DNA from: Pseudomonas anatoliensis
Lineage (GTDB): Bacteria; Pseudomonadota; Gammaproteobacteria; Pseudomonadales; Pseudomonadaceae
NCBI RefSeq assembly: GCF_017976235.1
Contig: NZ_JACVHC010000001.1
Location: 682,001-746,000 of the forward strand
Length of the DNA stretch: 64,000 nucleotides
Reading direction: 5' to 3'
Numbering within the stretch: the first letter of the stretch is position 1; each line of letters starts with the position of its first letter. Below the pieces are notes generated by a model. The model saw only the letters and a list, made by a program, of their open reading frames with translations, was not told the DNA's origin and did no database searches. Both the position numbers and the translations under genes were made by a program. This document shows positions 30,242 through 37,362 of the stretch, in pieces.

Positions 30242-31090
30242 ATGCATCGCCGACCTTCCTTGTTCAAAGCGTGTGTTTTTGTTCTCGCGGCTTCGTCCGC
30301 TGTCATGGGTATGGCCCAGGCAGCCGATGGCAAGCTCGACAGTGTTCTGGCCCGTGGGAAATTGATTGTCGGCACCGGCAGCACCAATGCGCCGTGGCAC
30401 TTCCAGGGGGCGGATGGCAAGTTGCAGGGCTTTGATATCGACATCGCCCGGATTGTGGCCAAGGGTTTGTTCAACGATCCGAGCAAGGTCGAGTTCGTCG
30501 TGCAGTCGTCCGATGCGCGGATCCCCAACCTGCTGACCGACAAGGTCGACATGAGCTGTCAGTTCATCACTGTCACCGCCAGCCGAGCGCAGCAAGTGGC
30601 GTTCACCCTGCCGTATTACCGCGAAGGCGTCGGCCTGCTGCTGCCGAACAACAGCAAGTACAAGGAAATCGAAGACCTGCAGGCGGGAGGTGATGGCGTC
30701 ACTGTTGCCGTTCTGCAAAACGTCTACGCCGAAGAACTGGTGCATCAGGCACTGCCCAAAGCCAAGGTCGATCAGTACGACAGCGTTGATCTGATGTATC
30801 AGGCAGTCAACTCCGGTCGCGCCGATGCGGCCGCCACCGACCAGTCTTCGGTCAAATACCTGATGGTGCAGAACCCTGGCCGTTATCGCAGCCCGACCTA
30901 TGCGTGGAGCCCACAGACCTACGCGTGCGCGGTCAAACGCGGCGATCAGGACTGGCTGAACTTCGTCAACACCGCGTTGCATGAGGCCATGACCGGCGTT
31001 GAGTTCCCGACTTACGCCGCTTCATTCAAGCAATGGTTCGGCGTTGACCTGCCATCGCCCGCGATCGGTTTCCCAGTCGAATTCAAATGA
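30242..31090 (+). CDS. Amino-acid ABC transporter periplasmic binding protein
   Basis: The 282-residue product is a family-3 solute-binding protein. It has a Sec signal peptide (MHRRPSLFKACVFVLAASSA, cleavage after MAQA) and the signatures GKLIVGTGSTNAPWHF, 'LQGFDIDIARIVAKGL' and 'VDMSCQFITVTASRAQQV'. ATG 30242 is preferred over an upstream in-frame GTG because a CTGGAG site lies eight bases ahead of it. It is the first gene of an importer operon with two permeases and an ATPase, followed by RidA. The neighbourhood (RidA, fold-III PLP deaminase) suggests a D-amino acid or other deaminated amino acid as ligand; the sequence does not show which. Confidence 0.9.
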   Translation: MHRRPSLFKACVFVLAASSAVMGMAQAADGKLDSVLARGKLIVGTGSTNAPWHFQGADGKLQGFDIDIARIVAKGLFNDPSKVEFVVQSSDARIPNLLTDKVDMSCQFITVTASRAQQVAFTLPYYREGVGLLLPNNSKYKEIEDLQAGGDGVTVAVLQNVYAEELVHQALPKAKVDQYDSVDLMYQAVNSGRADAAATDQSSVKYLMVQNPGRYRSPTYAWSPQTYACAVKRGDQDWLNFVNTALHEAMTGVEFPTYAASFKQWFGVDLPSPAIGFPVEFK

Positions 31091-31100
31091 TCCCGTGAGA

Positions 31101-31124
31101 GTGGGGCGATTCAAATCGCCCCGC
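31101..31124 (+). terminator. Intercistronic hairpin after the binding-protein gene
   Basis: GTGGGGCGATTCAAATCGCC with its complement forms an 11-bp stem with a G-T wobble and a tiny loop, and no T-tract follows. It sits between the binding protein and first permease, a common place for a partial terminator or RNA-stabilising stem that keeps binding protein in excess. Confidence 0.5.
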
Positions 31125-31141
31125 TCAAGGTACTGCTGACC

Positions 31142-31804
31142 ATGAACTATCAGTTGAACTTTGCCGCCGTGTGGCGCGATTTCGACACCTTGCTGGCGGG
31201 GCTCGGTCTGGGCTTGCAGTTGGCACTGGTGTCGATCGCCATCGGCTGCGTGATCGGCCTGCTGATGGCGTTTGCCTTACTGTCTAGGCATCGCGCCTTG
31301 CGGGTGCTGGCATCGGTGTACGTCACGGTGGTCCGTAACACGCCGATTCTGGTGTTGATTCTGTTGATCTACTTTGCGTTGCCAAGTCTCGGGATTCGGC
31401 TGGACAAAATCCCCTCGTTCATCATCACGCTGTCGTTGTATGCCGGCGCCTACCTGACCGAAGTGTTCCGCGGCGGTTTGCTGAGCATTCCCAAGGGGCA
31501 GCGCGAAGCCGGGCTGGCGATCGGCCTCGGCGAATGGCAGGTCAAGGCCTACGTCACCGTACCGGTGATGCTGCGCAACGTCTTGCCGGCGCTGTCGAAC
31601 AACTTCATTTCGCTGTTCAAGGACACCTCGCTGGCCGCCGCGATTGCGGTGCCGGAGCTGACCTATTACGCGCGCAAGATCAACGTCGAAAGCTACCGGG
31701 TGATCGAAACCTGGCTGGTGACTACGGCGTTGTATGTCGCGGCCTGTTACCTCATCGCCATGCTGCTGCGTTACCTCGAGCAGCGTCTGGCGATCCGCCG
31801 ATAG
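31142..31804 (+). CDS. Amino-acid ABC transporter permease (first)
   Basis: The 220-residue HisM/GlnP-type inner-membrane protein starts MNYQLNFAAVWRDFDTLLAG. It has about five hydrophobic helices; the family's 'VTVVRNTPILVLILLIYFA' segment and the EAA-loop 'IPKGQREAGLAIGL' contact site for the ATPase are visible near residue 117. It lies 51 bp after the binding-protein gene and 9 bp before the second permease. Pairing of two different permeases is typical of polar amino-acid importers. Confidence 0.92.
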   Translation: MNYQLNFAAVWRDFDTLLAGLGLGLQLALVSIAIGCVIGLLMAFALLSRHRALRVLASVYVTVVRNTPILVLILLIYFALPSLGIRLDKIPSFIITLSLYAGAYLTEVFRGGLLSIPKGQREAGLAIGLGEWQVKAYVTVPVMLRNVLPALSNNFISLFKDTSLAAAIAVPELTYYARKINVESYRVIETWLVTTALYVAACYLIAMLLRYLEQRLAIRR

Positions 31805-31813
31805 GAGGCTGTG

Positions 31814-32476
31814 ATGTACGAATCCCCCAGTTGGTTGAATGAATTGTGGATTGCCCGCGAAACCTTGTGGCAGGGCTTTCTGACCAGCGTGCAGGTGTCG
31901 GCGCTGGCGATTTTGTTCGGCACGTTGCTCGGTGTTGTCGCCGGTCTGGTACTGACTTACGGCAGATTCTGGATGCGTGCGCCGTTTCGGTTTTACGTCG
32001 ACATCATTCGCGGGACGCCGGTGTTTGTGCTGGTGCTGGCCTGCTTCTACATGGCGCCGGCGGCCGGCTGGCAGATCAGCGCGTTTCAGGCCGGTGCGTT
32101 AGGGCTGACGCTGTTCTGCGGCTCACACGTTGCGGAAATCGTGCGCGGTGCATTGCAAGCGCTGCCGCGCGGGCAGATGGAAGCGGGCAAGGCGATTGGC
32201 CTGACGTTTTACCAGTCGCTCGGCTATGTGTTGTTGCCCCAAGCGCTGCGGCAGATCCTGCCGACGTGGGTCAACTCGTCCACCGAAATCGTCAAGGCCT
32301 CGACCTTGCTCTCGGTCATCGGCGTGGCCGAATTGCTCCTCAGCACCCAACAGATCATCGCCCGGACCTTCATGACACTGGAGTTCTATCTGTTCGCCGG
32401 TTTTCTGTTCTTCGTCATCAACTACGGCATCGAATTACTCGGCCGGCACATTGAAAAGCGGGTGGCCTTGCCATGA
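31814..32476 (+). CDS. Amino-acid ABC transporter permease (second)
   Basis: The 220-residue product starts [23 protein letters not shown] 31814 is chosen over GTG 31811 because of the AGGAGG site six bases upstream. It has the HisM-type pattern with '[20 protein letters not shown]' and the EAA loop '[20 protein letters not shown]'. Its stop overlaps the start of the ATPase gene by four bases, so the two are translationally coupled. Confidence 0.92.
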   Translation: MYESPSWLNELWIARETLWQGFLTSVQVSALAILFGTLLGVVAGLVLTYGRFWMRAPFRFYVDIIRGTPVFVLVLACFYMAPAAGWQISAFQAGALGLTLFCGSHVAEIVRGALQALPRGQMEAGKAIGLTFYQSLGYVLLPQALRQILPTWVNSSTEIVKASTLLSVIGVAELLLSTQQIIARTFMTLEFYLFAGFLFFVINYGIELLGRHIEKRVALP

Positions 32477-33270
32477 CTGAAGCTCAACTTTCCAACGCTG
32501 CAAACAGCCAGCCGCTGCTGGATATTCGCGGTCTGCACAAACAATACGGCGCGGTCGAAGTGCTCAAGGGTGTCGACCTGAGCATGCAACGCGGCAACGT
32601 CGTGACGCTGATCGGTTCCAGCGGCTCGGGTAAAACCACGTTGCTGCGCTGCGTGAACATGCTCGAAGAGTTTCAGGGCGGGCAGATCCTGCTCGACGGC
32701 GAGTCCATCGGCTACGACGAGATCAATGGCAAACGCGTGCGGCATGGCGAAAAAGTCATCGCTCGTCATCGCGCGATGACCGGCATGGCGTTTCAACAAT
32801 TCAACCTGTTCCCGCATTTGACCGCGTTGCAGAACGTCACCCTGGGCCTGCTCAAGGTGAAGAAAATGCACAAGGACGAAGCCGTGGTGCTGGCCGAGAA
32901 ATGGCTGGAGCGGGTCGGCCTTCTGGAGCGCCGCAATCACTTTCCCGGCCAGTTGTCTGGCGGCCAGCAACAGCGCGTGGCGATTGCCCGGGCGATTGCG
33001 ATGAACCCGAGCCTGATGCTGTTCGACGAAGTCACTTCAGCCCTCGACCCCGAACTGGTTGGCGAAGTGCTCAACGTGATCAAGGGCCTGGCCGAAGACG
33101 GCATGACCATGCTGCTGGTGACCCACGAGATGCGCTTCGCTTTCGAGGTCTCGGACAAAATCGTATTCATGAATCAGGGGCGGATCGAAGAGCAGGGGCC
33201 TCCCAAGGAACTGTTCGAACGCCCGCAATCGCCGCGTCTGGCTGAGTTCCTCAAAAACACGCGGTTTTAA
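32473..33270 (+). CDS. Amino-acid ABC transporter ATP-binding protein
   Basis: The 265-residue ATPase of the polar amino-acid family (GlnQ/HisP type) has Walker [10 protein letters not shown] near residue 52, Q-loop '[18 protein letters not shown]', signature [14 protein letters not shown], Walker B '[14 protein letters not shown]' and the switch histidine in 'LLVTHEMRF'. The Walker B aspartate-glutamate pair is intact. It is the last transport gene of the operon and is followed after 21 bp by the RidA gene. Confidence 0.95.
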   Translation: MTEAQLSNAANSQPLLDIRGLHKQYGAVEVLKGVDLSMQRGNVVTLIGSSGSGKTTLLRCVNMLEEFQGGQILLDGESIGYDEINGKRVRHGEKVIARHRAMTGMAFQQFNLFPHLTALQNVTLGLLKVKKMHKDEAVVLAEKWLERVGLLERRNHFPGQLSGGQQQRVAIARAIAMNPSLMLFDEVTSALDPELVGEVLNVIKGLAEDGMTMLLVTHEMRFAFEVSDKIVFMNQGRIEEQGPPKELFERPQSPRLAEFLKNTRF

Positions 33271-33291
33271 TTTTTATCAGGAGAAACACCC

Positions 33292-33681
33292 ATGAGCATT
33301 ACTCGTTACGGCACCGGCAGCACCGCCGCAGGCGGCCAGCCTCGTCCATTCGCGCGCGCGGTTGAAGCTGATGGCTGGCTGCACGTTTCCGGCCAGGTGC
33401 CGGCGGTGGATGGCGAGATCATTGTTGGCGGCATCGTCGAGCAGACCCACCAGACCATGAAGAACCTGATCGCGATTCTCGAAGAGGCCGGTTATGGCCT
33501 GGAAGACGTGGTGCGCGCCGGGGTGTGGCTGGATGATCCACGGGATTTCAGCAGTTTCAACAAGGTCTTTGGCGAGTACTTCAAACCGGAGCACGCGCCA
33601 GCGCGGGCCTGTGTACAGGCGAGCATGATGGTTGATTGCAAGGTTGAGATCGACTGCATTGCATACAAGAAAAAGGCCTGA
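33292..33681 (+). CDS. RidA family enamine/imine deaminase
   Basis: The 129-residue product starts MSITRYGTGSTAAGGQPRPF and has the RidA/YjgF fold signatures 'VSGQVPAVDG', 'QTHQTMKNLIAILEEAGYGL' and the C-terminal 'PARACVQASMMVDCKVEIDC', with the substrate-carboxylate arginine in PARAC. RidA hydrolyses reactive enamine/imine intermediates released by PLP deaminases. Its place between an amino-acid importer and a PLP deaminase suggests that it serves that enzyme. A GGAGAAA site lies six bases upstream of the start. Confidence 0.92.
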   Translation: MSITRYGTGSTAAGGQPRPFARAVEADGWLHVSGQVPAVDGEIIVGGIVEQTHQTMKNLIAILEEAGYGLEDVVRAGVWLDDPRDFSSFNKVFGEYFKPEHAPARACVQASMMVDCKVEIDCIAYKKKA

Positions 33682-33695
33682 TCGACGGTGGCTCT

Positions 33696-33786
33696 TGTAG
33701 GAGCTGCCGAAGGCTGCGATCTTTTGGCATTTTTGGATATGTCACAAGGCAAGATCAAAAGATCGCAGCCTGCGGCAGCTCCTACA
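33696..33786. repeat. REP palindrome, GGAGCTGC/GATCTTTTGATC family
   Basis: Inverted repeat of about 91 bp. The arms differ in one block (CCGAAGGCTG against CAGCCTGCGG) and the loop is longer than in sister copies. It ends just upstream of the IclR gene. Confidence 0.9.
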
Positions 33787-33811
33787 TGGAGATTTTTGAG
33801 TGAGTGCTGAC

Positions 33812-34576
33812 ATGACCGAAGACACCATCAAGCGCCGGGCACGAGGTCTGGATCGAGCGTTCGATATTCTCGATTTCCTCAAGGAGATCGGCCAGCCGCT
33901 GCGTCCGAACGACATCGCCAACGGCATTGGCAGCCCGAAATCCACGGTCTACGAACTCGTCGCGTCCCTGCTGGAACGACGGATTCTGGAGCCGGTGGGC
34001 AAGGACGGTCATGTCTATCTGGGCCGGCAGTTGTACTTTCTCGGGCAGGCGCATTTGCGCCATTTTGACCTCAGTCGCGAGGCCGATCATGCCTTGCAGG
34101 AGATCGTTAGCCAGACCCGCGAAACCGCGCAAATGTGCCTGCTCAACGGGCGCAAATACACGGTGGCGTTGATGAAGGAGGGCGAGCGGCATTTCCGTAT
34201 CTCTTCCGATATCGGCGAAAACGCGCCGATCCCGTGGACGGCTTCCGGACGACTGTTGCTTGCGCATCTGAGCGATCAACAGATCATCGACCTGATCGAC
34301 GAAGACGACTACATCCTGCCCGACGGCGAGCGCTTGCCGCTGGAGCGATTTCTGGCGGAAATCCGTCAGGCCGGCATCGATGGATTCTTCTCCTTCGACA
34401 GCGTCGCCGACACCTTCACCCACTGCTTCGCCGCACCGGTCAAAGACCCTTCCGGCGTAGCCATTTGCACATTGTGCATCGTCGCCCCACGGGCCGATGC
34501 CAGGAACAATTACGACGACTATCGCCGGGTATTGATCGAGAGCGCCAACAGCCTCGCCCGGCGCATCAACGAATAA
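33812..34576 (+). CDS. IclR-family transcriptional regulator
   Basis: The product is 254 residues from ATG 33812 (MTEDTIKRRARGLDRAFDIL); an in-frame GTG at 33800 is an alternative with a slightly better-placed purine site. An N-terminal winged helix (residues 12-75, with 'LRPNDIANGIGSPKSTVYEL' as recognition region) precedes an IclR effector domain (about 85-250). It follows the RidA gene after a REP and precedes the PLP deaminase by 43 bp, so it probably senses an amino acid or keto acid and controls this locus. The target sites are not evident. Confidence 0.9.
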   Translation: MTEDTIKRRARGLDRAFDILDFLKEIGQPLRPNDIANGIGSPKSTVYELVASLLERRILEPVGKDGHVYLGRQLYFLGQAHLRHFDLSREADHALQEIVSQTRETAQMCLLNGRKYTVALMKEGERHFRISSDIGENAPIPWTASGRLLLAHLSDQQIIDLIDEDDYILPDGERLPLERFLAEIRQAGIDGFFSFDSVADTFTHCFAAPVKDPSGVAICTLCIVAPRADARNNYDDYRRVLIESANSLARRINE

Positions 34577-34619
34577 CCGCGGCTGCCTGCGGCCGCGAAT
34601 GAATGCGAGGAGTTTGACC

Positions 34620-35834
34620 ATGACGACTGCCATCAATACTGCTGTGGAAAAGGGCGACGCCGCCATCGGCGCGCACCTGGCGCGAGACGTCAGCCTGCCG
34701 GCGCTGGTGCTGCACCGCGAAGCGCTGGAGCACAACATTCGCTGGATGCAGACATTCGTCAGCGACAGCGGCGCCGAACTCGCGCCCCACGGCAAGACCA
34801 GCATGACTCCGGCGCTGTTCAAGCGTCAGCTCGACGCTGGCGCGTGGGGCATCACCCTGGCCAGTGCAACTCAAACCCGCGCGGCTTACGCCCACGGTGT
34901 GCGTCGCGTGTTGATGGCCAACCAATTGGTCGGCACGCCGAACATGGCGCTGATCGCCGATCTGCTGGCGGATCCGTCGTTCGACTTCTATTGCATGGTT
35001 GATCACCCGGACAACGTCGCCGACCTCGGCGCCTACTTCGCTTCGCGCGGTGTGAAGCTCAACGTGATGATCGAGTACGGCGTGGTCGGTGGTCGTTGCG
35101 GTTGCCGCAGCGAACAGGAAGTCATCGAGTTGGCCAAGGCAATCAGCGCGCAACCGGCGCTGGCACTGACCGGTATCGAAGGATATGAGGGCGTGATCCA
35201 CGGCGATCATGCGGTCAGCGGTATCCGCGAATTCGCCGCGTCATTGGTACGTCTGGCTGTGCAGTTGCAGAACAGCGGCGCGTTTGCCATCGCCAAACCG
35301 ATCATTACGGCCTCGGGCTCGGCGTGGTACGACCTGATTGCCGAATCGTTCGAAGCCCAGAACGCTGCTGGGCGATTCCTCAGCGTGTTGCGTCCAGGCA
35401 GTTACGTGGCGCACGACCATGGCATCTACAAAGAGGCGCAATGTTGCGTGCTCGATCGTCGCAGTGATCTGCACGAAGGCCTGCGTCCGGCGCTGGAAGT
35501 GTGGGCGCACGTGCAATCGCTGCCGGAGCCGGGTTTTGCGGTGATTGCACTGGGCAAGCGTGACGTGGCGTACGACGCCGGGCTGCCGGTGCCGCTGCTG
35601 CGTTATCGGGCCGGCGTGGTGCCGGCGGTGGGCGAGGACGTTGGCGCGTGCAAGGTCACGGCAGTGATGGATCAGCATGCGTTCATGACGGTGGCACCGG
35701 GCGTTGAGCTGCGCGTTGGTGACATCATTTCCTTTGGTACATCGCACCCATGCCTGACGTTCGATAAGTGGCGTGTGGGCTTGCTGGTGGATGAGCAGTT
35801 GGCGGTGATCGAAACCATGGAGACGTGTTTCTAG
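34620..35834 (+). CDS. DSD1-type fold-III PLP enzyme, probable D-amino-acid deaminase
   Basis: The 404-residue product starts at ATG 34620 with a GAGGAG site upstream. The N-terminal alanine-racemase-like barrel holds the PLP lysine in 'LAPHGKTSMTPALFK' (near residue 60). The C-terminal D-serine-dehydratase-like domain ends with the zinc-binding H-x-C pair in 'FGTSHPCLTFDKW'. The family covers D-threonine aldolase, D-serine dehydratase and related D-amino-acid deaminases; the C-terminal HPC site favours a dehydratase/deaminase. With the neighbouring importer and RidA it forms a plausible D-amino-acid catabolic set, similar in logic to the dgu locus of P. aeruginosa. The substrate cannot be read from the sequence. 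Confidence 0.85.
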   Translation: MTTAINTAVEKGDAAIGAHLARDVSLPALVLHREALEHNIRWMQTFVSDSGAELAPHGKTSMTPALFKRQLDAGAWGITLASATQTRAAYAHGVRRVLMANQLVGTPNMALIADLLADPSFDFYCMVDHPDNVADLGAYFASRGVKLNVMIEYGVVGGRCGCRSEQEVIELAKAISAQPALALTGIEGYEGVIHGDHAVSGIREFAASLVRLAVQLQNSGAFAIAKPIITASGSAWYDLIAESFEAQNAAGRFLSVLRPGSYVAHDHGIYKEAQCCVLDRRSDLHEGLRPALEVWAHVQSLPEPGFAVIALGKRDVAYDAGLPVPLLRYRAGVVPAVGEDVGACKVTAVMDQHAFMTVAPGVELRVGDIISFGTSHPCLTFDKWRVGLLVDEQLAVIETMETCF

Positions 35835-35857
35835 GGCTTTAGACCGAGTTGCGGCCT

Positions 35858-35923
35858 ATCGCGAGCAGGCTCACTCCTACAGGGGATCGCATTTCAAATT
35901 GTAGGAGTGAGCCTGCTCGCGAT
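35858..35923. repeat. REP palindrome, GTAGGAGTGAGCCTGCTCGCGAT family
   Basis: Inverted repeat with 24-bp arms (ATCGCGAGCAGGCTCACTCC and complement) around an 18-base loop, the same family as the copy inside cobN. It lies between the PLP deaminase and kinase genes. Confidence 0.93.
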
Positions 35924-35969
35924 GGGGCCAGATCAGACACCATCGATCAACCAGAGACACCATAAAAAA

Positions 35970-36905
35970 ATGACCACCCTCAGCCCCTTGGGCCCCAACA
36001 CCCCACGCATCGCCCTGATCGGCGAATGCATGATCGAACTCCAGCAGCGCGCCGACGGCAGCCTGCAGCAAAGCTTCGGCGGCGATACCCTCAACACCGC
36101 CGTCTACCTGTCGCGCGCCTTGGGCGACAAAGCGCAAGTCGACTACGTCACTGCGCTGGGCGATGACAGCTTCAGCGACGCCATGTGCCAGAGTTGGTCG
36201 AGCGAAGGCATCGGCCTCGATCTCGTGCAGCGTCTGCCCGGACGCTTGCCGGGTCTGTATTGCATCCAGACCGACGCCAACGGCGAGCGACGCTTTCTCT
36301 ACTGGCGCAACGAGGCGGCCGTCCGCGATTGCTTCACCACCCCGGCAGCCGAGCCGATTTTGGCAGCGCTGCCGGATTACGACGTGCTGTATTTCAGCGG
36401 CATCACCCTGGCCGTGCTCGGCGCGCAGGGCAGGGAAAGACTGATCCAGACCCTGATCGACGCTCGCCAGCGTGATGCGCGAATCGTCTTCGACAACAAC
36501 TACCGGCCACGTCTGTGGGCGTCAGTGGCAGAGGCACGTGCGGCTTATCGCAGCGTGTTGCCGCACATCGATCTGGCGTTGCTGACCGTGGATGACGAGC
36601 AGGCGCTGTTTGGCTTCAGTGACTGCGACGCGGTGTTCGAGGCTTACGCGCAGATTGGCACACCAGAAGTGGTGCTCAAGCGCGGCGCCGAGGCGTGCCT
36701 GATTCGTTGTGACGGTGAGGCCTTTGCAGTGCCGGCAGAGAAAGTCGAGAAGGTGGTGGACACCACGGCGGCGGGGGATTCGTTCAGTGCGGCTTATCTG
36801 GCGAGTCGGTTGCTGGGGGCAAGCCCTGTCGATGCGGCCGAGGCTGGCCATCGATTGGCAAGCCAGGTGATTCAGATCCCCGGAGCACTCATCCCCAGAA
36901 CCTGA
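35970..36905 (+). CDS. PfkB-family sugar kinase, 2-keto-3-deoxygluconate kinase-like
   Basis: The 311-residue product starts MTTLSPLGPNTPRIALIGEC. It has the N-terminal PfkB pattern with 'SFGGDTLNTAVYLSRALG' (substrate binding), and near the C-terminus 'DTTAAGDSFSAAYLA' with the catalytic base aspartate of the GAGD-type motif. The closest functional type is KdgK, which phosphorylates 2-keto-3-deoxygluconate. Why it follows a D-amino-acid locus is unclear; KdgK-like kinases are often paired with amino-acid deaminase genes in pseudomonads, which is recollection. The frame extends upstream into the REP and that part is not coding. Confidence 0.88.
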   Translation: MTTLSPLGPNTPRIALIGECMIELQQRADGSLQQSFGGDTLNTAVYLSRALGDKAQVDYVTALGDDSFSDAMCQSWSSEGIGLDLVQRLPGRLPGLYCIQTDANGERRFLYWRNEAAVRDCFTTPAAEPILAALPDYDVLYFSGITLAVLGAQGRERLIQTLIDARQRDARIVFDNNYRPRLWASVAEARAAYRSVLPHIDLALLTVDDEQALFGFSDCDAVFEAYAQIGTPEVVLKRGAEACLIRCDGEAFAVPAEKVEKVVDTTAAGDSFSAAYLASRLLGASPVDAAEAGHRLASQVIQIPGALIPRT

Positions 36906-36913
36906 ACCACAAC

Positions 36914-37006
36914 CCCTGTAGGAGCTGCCGAAGGCTGCGATCTTTTGATGTTGATCCTGAAAAAAACAAAATCAAAAGATCGCAGCCTTCGGCAGCTCCT
37001 ACAGGG
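36914..37006. repeat. REP palindrome, GGAGCTGC/GATCTTTTGATC family
   Basis: Inverted repeat of 93 bp (CCCTGTAGGAGCTGCCGAAG arms, A-rich loop). It lies 8 bp after the kinase stop and 30 bp after the end of the convergent parvulin gene. Confidence 0.94.
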
Positions 37007-37035
37007 AGGGTGTTCAAGCAGGGAACGTGTGAAGC

Positions 37036-37311
37036 TCAATCCCGGTAAAACACCTGCACCAAGTGATACCCGAACTTGCTCTTGATCGGCCCATGCACCG
37101 TGCGCAGTGGCTTCTTGAAGATCACCGCATCAATCGCACCGACCATCTGCCCCGGCCGGACTTCACCCAGATCGCCGCCGCGTTTGCCGGACGGGCATGT
37201 CGAGAATTTTTTCGCCAATACATCAAACGCTTCACCCTTGGCGATGCGTTGTTTGAGCTGTTCGGCCTCTTCGGCGGTTTTCACCAGAATGTGGCGGGCT
37301 TGGGCTTTCAT
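37036..37311 (-). CDS. Parvulin-type peptidyl-prolyl isomerase (PpiC-like)
   Basis: The 91-residue product is a single parvulin domain: 'ARHILVKTAEEAEQL' at the start, 'FSTCPSGKRGGDLGEVRPGQ' as the active-site segment and 'GPIKSKFGYHLVQV' at the end. No signal peptide is present, so it works in the cytoplasm as a folding helper. It resembles E. coli PpiC (93 residues). A paralogue with the same layout lies at 56849-57130. It is the gene upstream of the hybrid kinase on the same strand order and may be monocistronic. Confidence 0.92.
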   Translation of the reverse strand: MKAQARHILVKTAEEAEQLKQRIAKGEAFDVLAKKFSTCPSGKRGGDLGEVRPGQMVGAIDAVIFKKPLRTVHGPIKSKFGYHLVQVFYRD

Positions 37312-37362
37312 CGTGCGGTACCTGATAACGGGGTGACGGCGGGGCGCGGATTATGCCTCAAC

